Positions 1-8,135 of a stretch of DNA of 64,000 nucleotides are shown piece after piece. How positions within the stretch are numbered: position 1 is the stretch's first letter; each line of letters starts with the position of its first letter. Location of the stretch: contig CBDAKK010000005.1 in assembly GCA_965196605.1 (NCBI GenBank), positions 1 to 64,000 on the forward strand. The letters run 5' to 3'. Position numbers and translations under genes: made by a program. The notes under the pieces were generated by a model. The model ran no database searches. It was not told the DNA's origin and saw only the letters and a list, made by a program, of their open reading frames with translations. This DNA is from CBDAKK01 sp965196605. GTDB taxonomy: Bacteria > Spirochaetota > Spirochaetia > WTKD01 > G963693115.

Positions 1-116
1 ACAAAAGAATGATGGCCTTGCGGGCATTTATTGAACGTACAGCGCATGTGAGCCATGAGTGGTTTCTCTCTTCTGCGCGGGCGAGTGATGTCATTGTTGC
101 GCTTACAAAAATATGA
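1..116 (+). CDS. 3' end of an unrecognised gene (partial)
   Basis: A frame is open from base 3 to a TGA at 114-116 and encodes about 37 residues ending in ALTKI. I do not recognise the product. It lies directly ahead of a Mor-type activator, where Mu-like phages usually carry the last gene of the early region, so a phage origin is inferred from position only. Its start is outside the window. Confidence 0.45.
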   Translation, partial: KRMMALRAFIERTAHVSHEWFLSSARASDVIVALTKI

Positions 117-130
117 TGAGGGGGTTCAAA

Positions 131-382
131 ATGAACAATGAAGGCTTTGAGTGGGAATGGGATGCGCTGGTCGATGCTGTGGGTGAAGAAAACGCAGTAA
201 GAGTGTTGCGGGTTTTTAGTGGCCTGCGCGTTTATTTTCCTAATTCGTTACTCATAAAAAAGCAGGATCACATTATTAAAAAATGGCATTCGCAGGGACA
301 TTCTGTTGAAGAGATAGCAAGTCGAATGGGGCACAGTAAGTACTTTGTCAAGACTGTTCTTGAAAAAGACAAAATGCTCTAA
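131..382 (+). CDS. Mor-type transcription activator (Mu-like phage)
   Basis: An 83-residue protein with the layout of the Mor/C activator family of phage Mu, which switches on middle or late phage promoters: an N-terminal dimerisation part (LVDAVGEENAVRVLRVFSG, then VYFP) and a C-terminal helix-turn-helix (SVEEIASRMGHSKYFVKTVL). The start at 131 is chosen because GAGGGGG lies about 7 bases upstream; an earlier in-frame ATG at 113 overlaps the preceding stop. The prophage later in the window has a related Mor gene at 39956. With the ASCH gene at 728, this one marks a remnant or the edge of a second Mu-like element. Confidence 0.7.
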   Translation: MNNEGFEWEWDALVDAVGEENAVRVLRVFSGLRVYFPNSLLIKKQDHIIKKWHSQGHSVEEIASRMGHSKYFVKTVLEKDKML

Positions 383-428
383 ATCAATAGTGAGTGGTAG
401 TTTTGTAGATATTTCTAGGAGAATATAT

Positions 429-725
429 ATGGATGCAAGGCAAGAAAAAGAGATAAGAATACGCATTGCAAATATTCACAAGGAATACCATGAGTATGTG
501 ATGAGTATTTCGGGAGTTCCATCATATTTACACAATTCATTTCGCATCTTATTTGACCCACATTATTTTTTTGAGGCTATAAAAAGAGATGGTGCGGATT
601 GTTTGTGTACAAGACGAGAATTTTTCCATAATGCAACTATGGCGCATGGCAAGTTTAGTAGTTTGCTTTATTTTGTTTCGGATATAGAAGCATACATAAA
701 ACATCAAGCAGTTTTACAAGAGTAG
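429..725 (+). CDS. hypothetical protein, 98 aa
   Basis: The start at 429 is chosen for the AGGAGA eight bases upstream; the frame is open further upstream, but that would overlap the Mor-type gene. The product begins MDARQEKEIRIRIANIHKEY, is rich in charged helix formers and has no membrane segment or known motif. It sits between Mor-type and ASCH genes and ends two bases before the ASCH start, so it is probably co-transcribed. Codon use is AT-rich like the ASCH gene. Function unknown. Confidence 0.5.
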   Translation: MDARQEKEIRIRIANIHKEYHEYVMSISGVPSYLHNSFRILFDPHYFFEAIKRDGADCLCTRREFFHNATMAHGKFSSLLYFVSDIEAYIKHQAVLQE

Positions 726-727
726 CT

Positions 728-1090
728 TTGAAAATTATATTGTCAATTAAACCACAGTATGTAGAGAAGCTGTTTTCGGGAGAAAAGAAATTTGAGTATA
801 GGAAGAAAATACCACGCTTTTTACAAGAAGTGGTAGTATATTCGTCAAGCCCTGTGAAAAAGGTTATTGGAAAACTGTATGTAAAATCTATACTCGAAGA
901 TACGCCTGCTATGATGTGGCAAAAAACTGGAGCATGGGGAGGTATAACGAACGATGATTATGAACACTATTTTAGAAACCGAGAGCGTGGGTATGCAATT
1001 GAGGTATTACGGGTGAAGAAGTTTAGGTATCCTAGAGAACTCGCATATTATGGTGTAAAGGTACCTCCGCAATCATACATGTATATGTAA
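728..1090 (+). CDS. ASCH-domain protein
   Basis: A 120-residue single-domain protein of the ASCH (PUA-like beta-barrel) superfamily. It begins KIILSIKPQYVEKLFSGEKK followed by FEYRKK, the usual ASCH opening, and has a WGGI segment near residue 77. It starts with TTG; the homologue at 41480 starts with ATG at the same place. The two proteins share most residues over their full length. ASCH proteins bind RNA or nucleotides, and one characterised member, E. coli YqfB, is an N4-acetylcytidine amidohydrolase; whether this protein is an enzyme cannot be told from sequence. No acetyltransferase gene accompanies this copy, unlike the prophage copy. Confidence 0.75.
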   Translation: MKIILSIKPQYVEKLFSGEKKFEYRKKIPRFLQEVVVYSSSPVKKVIGKLYVKSILEDTPAMMWQKTGAWGGITNDDYEHYFRNRERGYAIEVLRVKKFRYPRELAYYGVKVPPQSYMYM

Positions 1091-1230
1091 TGTTTTGCAC
1101 CTGTAACGTAGATGCCCAATAGAGTTATAATGTCCCGCAAGATAAGCTTACTACATAAAATCGATGGGATTATATAGTACAATTAAACGCCTTTTACAGC
1201 ATGTTTAAAAGTATGTATTTCATCAAAAAA

Positions 1231-1263
1231 CAAGGCATATTTCATACATATGCCCTGTTTTTC
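1231..1263 (+). terminator. rho-independent terminator after the ASCH gene
   Basis: GGCATAT at 1234-1240 pairs with ATATGCC at 1248-1254, followed within a few bases by a run of Ts. It probably ends the 131-1090 transcription unit. Bases 1091-1230 hold no supported gene. Confidence 0.6.
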
Positions 1264-1433
1264 TCAAATTGCATAAAAATATTAAGTATACCCTAAGTGA
1301 TTGTTATACAATACTTTATAGTAAATTCGCAATTAAGCACGTTTTCTCAAATACTATGCAATACTACAACTATGCAAACATTTCGGATGGCCGTTCTTTC
1401 TTTTCTTTTAACATCCCTGTCAGCCTATGCGTG

Positions 1434-2040
1434 CCCTCCATGGCACGGCTGTGAGGACGCTCACGAGCGTAGCGAGGGGATGCCAACTATTGCATAAGCA
1501 CCGCTGTGCGGTGCAAACATGGAGCTTGCATCAAAAGAAAAGAAAAAGAACCAAAAAGAAAAGAAAAACATCCTGTGTGCTAAAGCAGTAATAACATAGA
1601 TACTGTACGCAAGCATGAAAATTGTATGAAAGTAAGTTTGTGTGAGTGCGCTGCCCACCATCTATGGCACGGCTGTGATGACGCTCACGAGCGAAGCGAG
1701 GGGATGCAAACTATTAAATGGCGGAGCGAAGCGAAGCAAAGATGGAACTTGCATCAAAAGAGTCGAGAGCCGAAGGCGAACGGGTGCAAACTACTGCATA
1801 AGTGCCGCGATGCGGTGCAAACATGGAGCTTGCACCAAAAGAAAAGAAAGAAGAGTACCAAAGAAAGTCGAGAGCCGAAGGCGAACGGATGCAAACAGCT
1901 AATGGCGGACGCTCGCCCCATGGATGGGGCAAATAAGAGCGCCAAGGAAGGTACGTAGTGAAGCAAACATGGAGCTTGCATCAAAGAAAAAGCCGCTGTG
2001 GGGACACTCCCCCCACAAAGGCAAAGCTTGAGCCCCACAA
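1434..2040. repeat. mosaic of dispersed intergenic repeats
   Basis: This spacer is built from short blocks that recur elsewhere: CATGGAGCTTGCATCAAAAG-type blocks at about 1517, 1742, 1821 and 1968; CGCTCACGAGCG followed by (T/A)AGCGAGGGGATG at about 1458 and 1683; a block around CTGTGTGCTAAAGCAGTAAT at about 1571, present inverted near 14320; and a GTGGGG...CCCCCAC stem near 2000. Open frames here come from the repeats and do not look like genes. Confidence 0.75.
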
Positions 2041-2062
2041 GGGCAAAGTCTCATCTAGGGAT

Positions 2063-2090
2063 TTGCATTTCTTAATAGTTTCAATATAAT
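2063..2090 (+). promoter_or_regulatory. sigma-70-like promoter of the DUF285 lipoprotein gene
   Basis: TTGCAT at 2063-2068 and a perfect TATAAT at 2085-2090 with a 16-base spacer, about 40 bases ahead of the start codon at 2131. Confidence 0.55.
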
Positions 2091-2130
2091 GACAAACATG
2101 AAACAAAACACTTTTTTTTAGGAGGACTTT

Positions 2131-3705
2131 ATGAAAAATAATAGTCATAAACACACAAAAACACTTTGTGTAGCACACCTTGTAGTAGCCCTTGCCTTCA
2201 TGGCTTTGACCCTTGGCGGTTGCAAGCAATTAGGCGATGATGTGGCCCAAAACAGCATGGGCATCAATAAACTCACCAGCGCTACAGGAGGTGCAGGGGC
2301 TTTGCGCGATACATGTACTGCTCAGCCTACGCAGCACCCAAAAAACAAGCAAGAATTACAAGCACTGCTTAACAAAGCTATTACCCCAACGACTCCTAGC
2401 CCCAATCTCAACTACATTGACACATCAGCTATCACCGACATGAGTTATTTATTTATAAGAGAATTTACATTCAATGGTTATATAAACTGCTGGAACACGA
2501 GGCAGGTCAAAAATATGAGAGGCATGTTTGCAGGGGCTGCAGCTTTCAACCAATACATTGGTGACTGGGACACGTCTGAGGTGGAGGATATGTCAAGCAT
2601 GTTTTGGGAGGCGTCATTTTTCAACCAAGATCTTAGCGACTGGAATGCAGCTAGTGTGATTGGGTGGGATCATATTTTCTTTGGTGCACCAGAAATGCAA
2701 AAAAACAAAAGCAAGTGGCCTAAAAAATTACTGCGCAATATATGTACTGCCCAATATACTGAGAAGCCACAAAGCAAACAAGAATTACAAGCACTGCTTA
2801 ACAAAGCTATTACTTCAACAACCCCTAGCCCCAATCTCAACTACATTAACACATCAGCTATCACCGACATGAGTAGTTTATTTGAAAGGAAATATACATT
2901 CAATGGTGATATAAGCTGTTGGGACACGTCCAAAGTCACGGATATGAACCGCTTGTTTCATTGGGCTAAAGCCTTCAACCAAGACATTGGTAACTGGAAC
3001 ACCTCCAAGGTTAAGAATATGCAGCGCATGTTTAATTGGGCTACAGCCTTCAACCAAGACATTGGCAATTGGAAAACTTCCGAGGTCACGGATATGTCAA
3101 ACATGTTTGATGGGGCTATAAATTTCAATCAAGACATTGGTAACTGGAAAACCTCCAAGGTCAAGAATATGTCATACATGTTTGCTAATGCTTACAAATT
3201 TAACCAAGACATTGGTAACTGGAAGACCACCAATGTCACGAATATGCGCTACATGTTTGGGGGGGCGAAGATCTTCAACCAAGACATTGGTAACTGGAAT
3301 ACCTCCAATGTTACGGATATGCAACGCATGTTTAATTGGGCTACAGCCTTCAACCAAGACATTAACACAAATACTAGTGCTGATACATGGAACACCTCCA
3401 AGGTCAAGAATATGTCATAGATGTTTGCTAGGGCTGGAAATTTCAATCAAGACATTGGTAACTGGAATACCTCCAGGGTTACGGATATGGAAAGCATGTT
3501 TTGGGAGGCTAAGTCTTTCAACCAAGACATTGGTAACTGGAATACCTCCAAGGTCAAGAATATGCGCTACATGTTTACGGGGGCTATATCTTTCAATCAA
3601 AATCTTAGCGACTGGAAGGTAGCTAGTGTGAGTATCTGGGATTATATTTTCCGCGATGTGCCAAAGATGGAAAACAACACAAGCAAGTGGCCGAAGTTCA
3701 AATAA
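2131..3705 (+). pseudogene. BspA-like DUF285 surface lipoprotein, split by an in-frame TAG
   Basis: The start at 2131 follows AGGAGG. The N-terminus is a lipoprotein signal peptide ending in the lipobox LGGC, so the product should be lipid-anchored and exposed. The rest is 25-residue DUF285 repeats with the signature FNQDIGNWNTSKVKNM..MF, the solenoid unit of BspA-like adhesins. A module starting KQELQALLNKAI occurs twice, near 2350 and 2780, so the gene has an internal duplication. A TAG at 3418-3420 stops the frame after 429 residues, but the same frame continues from 3421 to 3705 with three more good repeats and a natural C-terminus. Sister repeats read TCA TAC ATG where this one reads TCA TAG ATG, so one C to G change explains the stop. 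It may be a pseudogene, a functional truncated protein or a sequencing error. Confidence 0.85.
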
Positions 3706-3726
3706 GATGGGCTATTGCTGTGGGGG

Positions 3727-3760
3727 TGTGGGGGAGCATCCCCCACAGCGCGTTTTTCTT
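3727..3760 (+). terminator. rho-independent terminator formed by a repeat
   Basis: TGTGGGGG at 3727-3734 pairs perfectly with CCCCCACA at 3740-3747 and is followed by a T-rich stretch. It lies 21 bases after the DUF285 stop. The same GTGGGGG/CCCCCAC stem recurs across the window, so here the dispersed repeat appears to serve as a terminator. Confidence 0.65.
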
Positions 3761-4105
3761 TGATGCAAGTTCCATGTTTGCACCGCACAGCGGTGCTTAT
3801 GCAATAGTTTGCATCCCTCGCTGCGCTCGTGAGCGTCGCACAAAAGTCGAGAGCGCTGAAAAGCGCGACGCCCGTGCCACGGACGGCACGCATAGGGCGC
3901 CAAGGATGGTACGGGTGCTGACATTCAGATTGCGGAGCGCAGCGGTCGCTCGCCCCACGGACGGGACGCATTGTGCGCCAAGGACGGTACAAGAAGCGTT
4001 CACGCAACACTGCGTGAGCCACAACACAAACACCCGCGCGTTAGCGTAGTACCGCGTGATACCGGGAGGAGGGGGGTGTGGGGGCAACTCCCCCACAAAG
4101 GCAAA
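3755..4105. repeat. dispersed repeat mosaic
   Basis: Inverted relative to 1500-1830: TTGATGCAAGTTCCATGTTTG, GTGCTTATGCAATAGTTTGC and CTCGTGAGCG blocks, then a CGTGCCACGGACGGCACG block at 3873 that is also found inside a prophage gene at 45250, and a GTGGGGG...CCCCCAC stem at about 4078-4097. No credible gene in 3706-4137. Confidence 0.7.
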
Positions 4106-4137
4106 GCGCGCTCAAGCGAAAGTTCAAGCAAAACGCG

Positions 4138-5844
4138 TTGTGGTTTGTATCATACTACGTGGTGTTTGGATATGCGTTTTCGGCGCTTGAGACTATATTG
4201 GTGTCTATTGAGGTTGATATTTCGGTTACCTTGCCGTCACTTGAGGTGGTGGGGCTGCCTGCAAGTGAGGTGCGGGAAGCGCGTGAGCGGGTGAAGGCTG
4301 CGGTGCGCAACAGTGGCTACGTGTGGCCTAACAAAAAGGTGCTGGTTAACCTTGCGCCGTCTGACCTAAAAAAGCGCGGGGCGGGCTTGGACTTGCCCAT
4401 TGCGCTGGCAATACTGCGTGAGAGCGGGCAAATACCGCGTCTTGATTTTCCCATTATGGCTTTGGGTGAATTGCAACTAAACGGCGTGGTGCGCCCCGTT
4501 AACAACGCGCTTGCCGCGGTTATTTGCGCAGTCAACGAGGGGGTGTCGCACTTCATCGTCTCCGAGCAAAACGCATCGGACGTGTTGTGCGTTCGCTCGG
4601 GCTCCCTTTGTGCCATAGGCAAACTTTCTGATTTACAAGACTTGCCTAGGCACAATGCCAACCTGTCCAATGCACAAGAGGCAGCTGAGCCTTCGCCCAG
4701 TCGCCTTGTGTGGAAGCCTGCGGGTCTTCCGCATGCTACAGCAAGCACGGGCGGAGCAACAGAAGATGAGGAGGCTAGCTTTGTTGAGGGCGAGCTTTCC
4801 TTTCGCGATTTGTCGTATTGTGACGAGCTAAAGCGCGCCGCCCAAATTGCAGCGGCGGGTTGGCACGCCATGCTTTTATGCGGCATTCCCGGTACGGGCA
4901 AAACCGCGGCGGCGGTACGCGTGCCAACCTTTTTGCCCATGCTCAGTTATAAACAATCACTGGTGGTAAGCAACATATATGCCTGCGCCGGTTTGCTTAC
5001 CACTTCTGTTTCGCCACAACGAGACGGGCTCATACGCCGCCCACCCGTACGGCAACCGCACCACAGCGCCTCGCTTGAAGCCGTCATAGGCAGCGGTGTT
5101 GCCAAAAGCATAGGTGAGGTTTCGCTTGCGCATTGCGGCTTGCTCATTTTGGACGAGGCGCCGGAGTTTAAAACCAAGGTGCTACAAGCCTTGCGCGAAC
5201 CCTTGGACACGCGTGAGGTGCAAATAAGCAGGGTGGGCGCAAAAACCGCCTACCCCGCAAACTGCCTGTGCATACTCACATGCAACTTGTGCCCGTGTGG
5301 AAACAGGGGCAAGCCGCCTGCCAAGTTAGAAGAAGATAGCGGGGCGTGGCACAACAATGCCGTGTGCATGTGTACTGAGCAAGACGTCTTTCGTTATTGG
5401 AAGCGCATAGGCGGCGCGCTGTGGGACAGAATAGACATTAAGGTGCAAACGTGTTACAAGGATGCATCACTGCTCCACGAAGAGGAGCCCATAGCACAGC
5501 GCTTGCGCGATGTTGCTGAAAAACAGCAGGCGGTGCGCCGCGCGCTTTGCAGGCAAAAGGAACGCTTTGCTGGGCGTAATGCGCGCTCGTCCAGCTACCA
5601 CATGCGCAACGCCCATGCTGCTGCTGATGACATAGGGCGCAGTTTTGCCTTTAGCGCGGCCGCAAGTGCTTGTGTCAAATTGCGCGCGGGCAGCACCATG
5701 AGCGACAGGGCGCGCATATCGCTGTGTAAGGTGAGCCGCACCATAGCGGACTTAGAAGATGATGATATGGTCTGCGAAGCGCATGTTGAAGAAGCATTGC
5801 TGGTTACCTCGGGCATGGGCGCAAGCCTTGCAGGCGAACTTTAG
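4138..5844 (+). CDS. comM: ComM/YifB-family AAA+ ATPase (Mg-chelatase-like)
   Basis: An AAA+ helicase-type ATPase of the ComM family, linked in other bacteria to branch migration during natural transformation. The N-terminal domain (VEVDIS-like, VVGLP, NLAPSDL, DLPIAL motifs) is followed by a Walker A, GIPGTGKT, near residue 250, a Walker B, LLILDEAPEF, and the family's CPCG and DRIDIKV motifs. About 568 residues with this start, slightly over the family's usual 500. The start is uncertain: the frame is open back to 4078, but those 20 codons come from the GTGGGGG repeat and match nothing in the family. TTG 4138 or GTG 4159/4162 are better candidates; no clear ribosome binding site helps. Convergent with murD, 12 bases apart. 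Confidence 0.85.
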   Translation: MWFVSYYVVFGYAFSALETILVSIEVDISVTLPSLEVVGLPASEVREARERVKAAVRNSGYVWPNKKVLVNLAPSDLKKRGAGLDLPIALAILRESGQIPRLDFPIMALGELQLNGVVRPVNNALAAVICAVNEGVSHFIVSEQNASDVLCVRSGSLCAIGKLSDLQDLPRHNANLSNAQEAAEPSPSRLVWKPAGLPHATASTGGATEDEEASFVEGELSFRDLSYCDELKRAAQIAAAGWHAMLLCGIPGTGKTAAAVRVPTFLPMLSYKQSLVVSNIYACAGLLTTSVSPQRDGLIRRPPVRQPHHSASLEAVIGSGVAKSIGEVSLAHCGLLILDEAPEFKTKVLQALREPLDTREVQISRVGAKTAYPANCLCILTCNLCPCGNRGKPPAKLEEDSGAWHNNAVCMCTEQDVFRYWKRIGGALWDRIDIKVQTCYKDASLLHEEEPIAQRLRDVAEKQQAVRRALCRQKERFAGRNARSSSYHMRNAHAAADDIGRSFAFSAAASACVKLRAGSTMSDRARISLCKVSRTIADLEDDDMVCEAHVEEALLVTSGMGASLAGEL

Positions 5845-5856
5845 GCATAGGGCTCT

Positions 5857-7356
5857 TTATGCTAGGGCATGCACTATGCCTTTGAAAACCTCTCCACGGT
5901 GAAACTCGTTTAAAAATGAGCCAAAAGAGGTGCAGCCCGGAGAAAGCGCTATTACATCACCTGCCTTGCTATGGTCAAGCGCGCTTTGAATGCCCTCTTC
6001 AAGCGAGGCAAAGGGGCCAAACACGCCGCAGCCTAGCTTGCCGATAAGCGGCATTATTTTTTCGGTGTAGCTGCCCTCCAAAAGGTGTAAGGTAAGCTGG
6101 GTAGGGGCAATGGCGCTGCAAGCGTGGAGAAAGCTGTGTGCGTCCAAATTTTTGTCCGTGCCACCCGCTATGAGGTGTACATGCGTGTGTGCTCTTTCTT
6201 GTAGCGCGCGCAGTTGCATTGCTTGGGGTATGCTTGCCGCGCTGTCGTTGTAAAAGCTGCGCCCCTTGTAGTTGCGCACATGTTCTTTTCTGTGCGGTAG
6301 CGTGAATATGTCTTTCCATGCTTCTGCGCTACGCGGAAAGGGCAGTTTTTGCAGCGCGCAAGAGAGTACAAAGGCAATGCAATTTTGTAAGGGTAGGTGC
6401 TTTGGAATGTGAGCAAGGGCGCAGCATGCGTACGCTTTTTCCCCCGCATGGCTACGCAGCATAATGGAGGTTTCAGTCGCCCACGCTCCCGCAAGGTTGT
6501 CGGGCAGCGCGCTTTGGCTGTGCCAAAACACAGCATGTTCACGCGTGGTTTGTAAGTCGCCCAGTGCCTCACGCTGCTCGCCCTTTTGTAGCTCGTAGGG
6601 GAGTATGATAGGCGCGTCTTGCGGCAGAGCGCGAAACAATGAGAGTTTGTCTTCGACATACTCGCGCATGGATGCGTAGTAATTTTGGTGGTCGGGGAGT
6701 ATGTTGGTGAGTATTGCAAGGCTTATGGGCTGGTAGAGCGAATGCGCGGGCTTGCTTTGTTGTACCAGCTGCAAGTCTCCCAATTGGAATGAGGAGAGTT
6801 CTAGCACGCTGGTGCTGGGGTCTGTGCGCTCGTCCATGAGCAGTTGTAGCGGCGAATAGGTAATGTTGCCTGCTGCTGCGCTTGCGACGCCGCATTGTAG
6901 ATTCCACATGTGTATGGCCCGCGTCATGCTGGATTTGCCTTTTGTGCCGGTAATTGCCACGACTTTGCATGGTGCATTTTTTGCAGCTGCCTTTTTGCGG
7001 GCAATTAAGGCTCGTAAAAAAAGCGAAATGTCTGTTTCTATAGTTACGCCGCGTTCTCGGCACGCGCGCATGAGGGGGCTGCTCCGCGGTATTGCAGGGT
7101 TTTTTATAAGCACATCCGCGTTGAGTATTTTTTCCAGACTATGCGTGCCTGTTTCTAACTCAACGTGAGGGAGCTGCAGCACACTAGTAAGTTGCTTCAG
7201 TGCGTTTTTAAGTTTGTCTTCACTTTGCATGTCGCTTATTAGCACGTGAGACGCGGCGCTGTAGCACGCAAATTGTGCCGATGCTATGCCGCCCCCATGA
7301 TTCCCCAGCCCAAGTATAACCACACGCTTATTGCGAAGTAGAGACATGGTTTTCAT
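5857..7356 (-). CDS. murD: UDP-N-acetylmuramoylalanine--D-glutamate ligase
   Basis: Cytoplasmic Mur ligase adding D-Glu to UDP-MurNAc-L-Ala in peptidoglycan synthesis. 499 residues, slightly longer than usual. An N-terminal Rossmann-like domain has VVILGLGNHGGG near residue 12; the central ATPase domain carries the Mur P-loop GTKGKS at 137-142; the ligase domain ends with the MurD-type GDVIALSPGCTSFGSF. Start at 7356; a second in-frame ATG three codons in is an alternative. Its start is 24 bases from the divergent gene at 7381, so the promoters must overlap. Confidence 0.92.
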   Translation of the reverse strand: MKTMSLLRNKRVVILGLGNHGGGIASAQFACYSAASHVLISDMQSEDKLKNALKQLTSVLQLPHVELETGTHSLEKILNADVLIKNPAIPRSSPLMRACRERGVTIETDISLFLRALIARKKAAAKNAPCKVVAITGTKGKSSMTRAIHMWNLQCGVASAAAGNITYSPLQLLMDERTDPSTSVLELSSFQLGDLQLVQQSKPAHSLYQPISLAILTNILPDHQNYYASMREYVEDKLSLFRALPQDAPIILPYELQKGEQREALGDLQTTREHAVFWHSQSALPDNLAGAWATETSIMLRSHAGEKAYACCALAHIPKHLPLQNCIAFVLSCALQKLPFPRSAEAWKDIFTLPHRKEHVRNYKGRSFYNDSAASIPQAMQLRALQERAHTHVHLIAGGTDKNLDAHSFLHACSAIAPTQLTLHLLEGSYTEKIMPLIGKLGCGVFGPFASLEEGIQSALDHSKAGDVIALSPGCTSFGSFLNEFHRGEVFKGIVHALA

Positions 7357-7380
7357 TATAATTAATAGAGGTTCTAAGTC

Positions 7381-8004
7381 ATGAAGTTTTTTATTGTATT
7401 TGTATGCATGTGTGTCTTTTTTACAGCCTTGCTTTTTTCACAAGAAGGGGCAGTGTCACCAAATGCCGAGTCTTCTAAAGTAACGCAAGAAGCACAAAAA
7501 GCAGCAGACGAAGATATAACTTTGATACCAGTGAATGCGGAATTAAAAAAGAATTCGCGTGGGGCGGGGTACGGTCTTGTAGTTGGTGGTACAGTTGCGG
7601 CGTCCTTTGGCACCTTGCTTGAGATTAGTACTATTCTTACGTATTTTCTTTTGGACAATGAGACGAAGGTGAGAGTGTCGACTGATTCTCATGTCTTTAC
7701 TTTTTTGCATATAGCTTCCGCAGCCTTTATTACTGCGGGACTGTCCGCGGTCATTGCTGGAGCAACCTATGTGGACGACAGCGTGTATGGCAAGAAATAT
7801 TGGAAAAAGACGCAGGTTATTACGGGTTCTGTTTTAACCTCCCTTGGTGCTGCGGCTACCATAACAGGTTCGGGCTTGTATGCTGAAAATGACATGAAAG
7901 ATGTGGGTTCTGGAATCATGGGTGGCGGAACTGCGCTTATGTCCAGTGGAATAGTAAGCCTTTTTGTAGGCTTGTTTGCCCGCTATTTGTGGCCTTTGCT
8001 GTAA
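7381..8004 (+). CDS. hypothetical membrane protein, 207 aa
   Basis: It begins with a signal-peptide-like segment (residues 1-20, ending near LLFS), then a short charged stretch and three or four Gly/Ala-rich hydrophobic segments (about residues 60-85, 105-125, 140-160, 175-205). AGAGGT lies about 10 bases ahead of the ATG. No family is recognised; the glycine-rich membrane segments resemble small spirochaetal inner membrane proteins of unknown role. Divergent from murD and 131 bases ahead of the CreD-like gene. Confidence 0.7.
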   Translation: MKFFIVFVCMCVFFTALLFSQEGAVSPNAESSKVTQEAQKAADEDITLIPVNAELKKNSRGAGYGLVVGGTVAASFGTLLEISTILTYFLLDNETKVRVSTDSHVFTFLHIASAAFITAGLSAVIAGATYVDDSVYGKKYWKKTQVITGSVLTSLGAAATITGSGLYAENDMKDVGSGIMGGGTALMSSGIVSLFVGLFARYLWPLL

Positions 8005-8135
8005 TGAAAAAGTTAATTATAAATACTGGGAAAAAAGCAAAAAAAAACCTATCTTATTGTATAAAGATAATCAGATTTCAATTATGTCAGGGATGTCAAT
8101 GTGCATAGTGAATGGTTCTAACTGTAGGAGAAAAT

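Noticed and set aside
1269..2038. Several overlapping open frames of 60-110 codons on both strands
   Set aside because: They follow the repeat blocks, lack ribosome binding sites and recur wherever the repeats recur.
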